This document shows positions 6,908 through 8,570 of a stretch of 8,570 nucleotides of DNA, one piece after another. Location of the stretch: positions 1-8,570 of the forward strand of contig URTQ01000063.1 in NCBI GenBank assembly GCA_900550855.1, in the 5' to 3' direction. Made by a program: the position numbers and the translations under genes. The notes under the pieces are model-generated. The model had not been told where the DNA came from. It did no database searches and was given only the letters and a program-made list of their open reading frames with translations. Every line of letters starts with the position of its first letter. The stretch's first letter is position 1. This stretch comes from an uncultured Eubacteriales bacterium (GTDB taxonomy: Bacteria > Bacillota > Clostridia > Christensenellales > CAG-917).

Positions 6908-7717
6908 TTAGTTTTCAATTTCTTCCAAAGCGGTTTTGAGTCCGTCCGTGCTCAAAATCTCGACGTCGCCGTTGTCGACGGCAAACGCAACTCTTTGGTC
7001 CATAGGCAACTTGCCGAGCACTTTGAGGTTGAAATCCTTTGCCACTTTGTCAACCTTGCCCGAACCGAAAATCTCGATATGCTTTCCGCAATCGGGGCAT
7101 ACGATATAACTCATATTTTCGACGACGCCGTAAATGCGGATATTCATTTTGTTTGCCATCTTCACTGCTTTTTCGACAATCATGGACACGAGGTCTTGCG
7201 GCGACGTGACGATGATTATGCCGTCGAGTTTGATGGATTGGAACACCGTAAGAGGTACGTCGCCCGTTCCCGGGGGCATATCCACAAACATAAAGTCTAC
7301 GTCGTCCCAAACGACGTCCGTCCAGAACTGCTTGACCATACCCGCAATGACAGGACCGCGCCATATCACAGGGTCGGTTTCGTCGTCCAAAAGCAAGTTG
7401 GACGAAACGATTTTTATGCCCGAATTGCTCAAACGCGGATAAATTCCGTTGGAGTCGCCCTCGACCGTGCCTCTGATTCCGAAAGCGCGAGGTATGGACG
7501 GACCTGTAATGTCCGCGTCCAAAATCGCCACGTTTTTGCCCTCTCTTGCCTTGCCTACGGCAAGCAACGACGTGACAAGCGACTTGCCTACGCCACCCTT
7601 TCCGCTGACGATGCCTATAACTTTTTTGACGTTGGAAAGCGGATTTTGCTTTTCAAACGTAATTCTTGACGAGCAGTCCTTCCCGCAAGAACCGCAATCG
7701 TGAGTGCAATCGCTCAT
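6908..7717 (-). CDS. mrp: Mrp/NBP35 (ApbC) family P-loop ATPase, Fe-S cluster carrier
   Basis: This cytoplasmic ATPase is expected to bind and transfer [4Fe-4S] clusters to apo-proteins. Its 269 residues begin with a Cys-rich segment, CTHDCGSCGKDC (Cys4, 8, 11, 15), typical of Clostridia Mrp proteins and likely metal-binding. The deviant Walker A SGKGGVGKS follows at 38-46, then DADITGPSIPR (67-77), the DMPPGTGD switch (146-153) and CPDC (207-210), the paired Cys used for the bridging cluster at a dimer interface. All key residues are present. The start at 7715-7717 is chosen because AAGGAG lies eight bases upstream; a longer ATG at 7750 would add 11 residues and run through that site. It is the first gene of a minus-strand group and is divergent from rubrerythrin. 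ApbC-type cluster carriage is known for the family; the exact client proteins are unknown. Confidence 0.94.
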   Translation of the reverse strand: MSDCTHDCGSCGKDCSSRITFEKQNPLSNVKKVIGIVSGKGGVGKSLVTSLLAVGKAREGKNVAILDADITGPSIPRAFGIRGTVEGDSNGIYPRLSNSGIKIVSSNLLLDDETDPVIWRGPVIAGMVKQFWTDVVWDDVDFMFVDMPPGTGDVPLTVFQSIKLDGIIIVTSPQDLVSMIVEKAVKMANKMNIRIYGVVENMSYIVCPDCGKHIEIFGSGKVDKVAKDFNLKVLGKLPMDQRVAFAVDNGDVEILSTDGLKTALEEIEN

Positions 7718-7725
7718 ATATATAG

Positions 7726-7747
7726 CTCCTTCTGCAACCGAAGTTGC
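7726..7747 (-). promoter_or_regulatory. mrp ribosome binding site with adjacent UUCG hairpin
   Basis: On the minus strand AAGGAG (7726-7731) lies eight bases before the mrp ATG and fixes its start. Two bases before it is a perfect 5-bp stem, GCAAC-TTCG-GTTGC (7734-7747), closed by C-G around UUCG, the very stable tetraloop. The placement suggests a leader structure that protects the message or tunes ribosome access. Chance cannot be excluded for a 5-bp stem. Confidence 0.6.
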
Positions 7748-7766
7748 CAAACTTTATTTCTATATA

Positions 7767-7775
7767 ATGATACCA
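7767..7775 (-). promoter_or_regulatory. Probable extended -10 promoter of mrp
   Basis: The minus strand reads TGGTATCAT, an extended -10 of the TGnTATAAT type with one mismatch. The best -35 at 17 bases (7790-7795, TTTTAA) is poor, as is common for extended -10 promoters. The start would be near 7760, giving a leader of about 43 bases that contains the UUCG hairpin and AAGGAG. Confidence 0.5.
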
Positions 7776-7830
7776 CTTCCGCGCGGATATTAAAAGACTT
7801 TTTCGCATTTTGATTGTAAATGAAAATATT

Positions 7831-7862
7831 GCGTTTTACGGTCAAAAATCCGAATAAAACGC
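7831..7862 (+). promoter_or_regulatory. Long inverted repeat / hairpin upstream of rubrerythrin
   Basis: GCGTTTTACGG (7831-7841) pairs with CCG (7850-7852) and TAAAACGC (7855-7862), leaving loop TCAAAAAT and a two-base AA bulge. That gives 11 base pairs with no mismatch. No T-run follows, so it is not a classical terminator. It lies 36 bases before the rubrerythrin ribosome site and could be a 5' leader structure or a dyad operator for a redox or metal regulator. It does not resemble the PerR or Fur consensus that I know. Confidence 0.5.
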
Positions 7863-7910
7863 CGCAAAAATTGCAATAATCTTTGCATAATTCAAAAAAA
7901 GGAGAAGCAT

Positions 7911-8504
7911 ATGAAACTTCAAGACAGCAAAACCTATCAAAACCTCGCACGCGCGTACGTCGGCGAAACGCAAGCGTACGTCAGATACCAGTTTATCGAA
8001 TACGGCGCGCGCAATCAAGGCTACAACGCCCTCGCCGAAGTGGTGGACAAAATCGTGTACAACGAATTTAACCACGCAAGACTCTTGTACACTCTCATTC
8101 AGCAATCGAGCAAAGAGCAAATCGACAACATCGACATAACCGCAGGATATCCGTTCAAGGAAAAATGGGATTTGACGGACAACTTCAAACTCGCCGCCGA
8201 AGACCACGAAACCGAAATCAAAATGTACAAATCCTTTGAAAAAACGGCGCGTTCGGAAGGCTTCGAGAACATCGCAAACACCTTCAAAATGCTTGCCGAC
8301 GTCGAAAAACAACACAAAAAGACCTTCGAGGACTTGCACAATCAACTCAAAAACGACACGCTTTACAAAAAAGAGAAATCAACGACGTGGCGTTGCTCGG
8401 GTTGCGGCTACGAATCCTCGTCGAAAGAGGCTTGGAAAGAATGTCCGCTTTGCAAAGCCGCGCAAGGCTTCGTAAACGTCAAAACGCCTCAATCCCGCGC
8501 ATAA
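7911..8504 (+). CDS. rbr: Rubrerythrin (ferritin-like diiron domain plus C-terminal rubredoxin centre)
   Basis: Rubrerythrin reduces hydrogen peroxide to water in anaerobes, taking electrons through its rubredoxin iron, and works in the cytoplasm. The 197 residues show the four-helix diiron domain with ligands Glu19 (VGET), Glu52 and His55 (ExxH in YNEFNH), Glu97 and Glu100 (ExxE in AEDHET), and Glu132 and His135 (ExxH in DVEKQH). The C-terminal rubredoxin knuckles are CSGC (162-165) and CPLC (178-181). Length is normal (about 190-200). AAGGAG at 7899-7904, six bases upstream, supports the ATG. It stands alone and is divergent from mrp; no terminator is visible in the 66 bases after its stop. 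No clear sigma-A promoter could be assigned: a TATAAT at 7763-7768 has no matching -35. Function is well supported by family. Confidence 0.96.
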   Translation: MKLQDSKTYQNLARAYVGETQAYVRYQFIEYGARNQGYNALAEVVDKIVYNEFNHARLLYTLIQQSSKEQIDNIDITAGYPFKEKWDLTDNFKLAAEDHETEIKMYKSFEKTARSEGFENIANTFKMLADVEKQHKKTFEDLHNQLKNDTLYKKEKSTTWRCSGCGYESSSKEAWKECPLCKAAQGFVNVKTPQSRA

Positions 8505-8570
8505 TATAAGATGAGTATATAACAACCTAAATTAAAGATTCCCCCTTCCTCACGTGTTTCCCCTACCGCC
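8505..8570. other. Non-coding tail after rubrerythrin, pyrimidine-rich at the end
   Basis: The first ~30 bases are AT-rich and hold no visible terminator stem. From about 8539 the plus strand turns strongly pyrimidine-rich (CCCCCTTCCT, then CACGTG, then TTTCCCC). A short frame on the minus strand from 8569 is open for 26 codons and then stops inside the rubrerythrin gene. This could be the edge of an unrelated gene, a dispersed repeat or nothing notable; the window ends too soon to decide. Confidence 0.3.

Noticed and set aside
6902..7669. Plus-strand open frame of 255 codons opposite mrp
   Set aside because: mrp on the minus strand has complete Walker and Cys motifs; the plus frame is an antisense shadow.
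7763..7768. Perfect TATAAT on the plus strand as the rubrerythrin promoter
   Set aside because: No acceptable -35 at 16-18 bases and no TG extension; it overlaps the better minus-strand extended -10 of mrp, so it may just be its AT-rich complement.
1..8570. CRISPR array, transposon ends, phage or defence genes
   Set aside because: No spaced direct repeats, transposase, integrase or nuclease motifs were seen on either strand; all genes belong to ordinary chromosomal families.

Overview
The window looks like ordinary chromosomal DNA from an anaerobic, low-to-mid GC Firmicute, most likely an uncultured Clostridia-type gut bacterium. The support is the gene set: a rubrerythrin with a C-terminal rubredoxin centre, an Mrp/NBP35 iron-sulfur ATPase with a Cys-rich N-terminus, a C_GCAxxG_C_C redox protein, an ECF-type BioY biotin permease and a VanW/G5 cell-envelope protein. 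This placement is inferred from gene families and style, since no rRNA or other phylogenetic marker is present. No rRNA, tRNA, CRISPR array, insertion sequence, integrase or phage gene was found. Nine genes fill the window and no gene-free gap exceeds about 200 bases.

Layout. Positions 1-764 (minus) are the N-terminal three quarters of a DUF2804 protein that runs off the left edge, with its own good promoter. Then come two overlapping minus-strand biotin genes: birA (1494-2267, catalytic-domain-only biotin protein ligase) and bioY (853-1500, biotin transporter S component). Upstream on the same strand is a ZIP-family metal permease (2327-3184). A divergent gap leads to a plus-strand VanW/G5 envelope protein (3292-4131). 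A consensus sigma-A promoter straddles its stop codon and drives an alpha-D-phosphohexomutase (phosphoglucomutase/phosphomannomutase type, 4172-5914). A two-way terminator (5986-6014) closes that transcript and the convergent minus-strand group. That group, read from its promoter end, is mrp (6908-7717), a C_GCAxxG_C_C protein (6434-6895) and a small MGMT/ATL-like protein (6057-6365). Divergent from mrp is rubrerythrin (7911-8504).

How the genes work together. birA and bioY pair biotin import with biotin attachment. mrp, the Cys-rich protein, the alkyltransferase-like protein and the divergent rubrerythrin form a loose neighbourhood of redox, Fe-S and damage functions. Whether they are co-regulated is inference. 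The phosphohexomutase and the VanW protein both plausibly serve the cell envelope, but the internal promoter suggests separate control.

I did not find a convincing new biological system. The most unusual points are small: Phe replaces the His after the reactive Cys in the alkyltransferase-like protein (PCFRV), there are two hairpins in the mrp/rubrerythrin divergent region, birA has a possible leaderless start, and the last ~40 bases of the window have an odd pyrimidine-rich composition.
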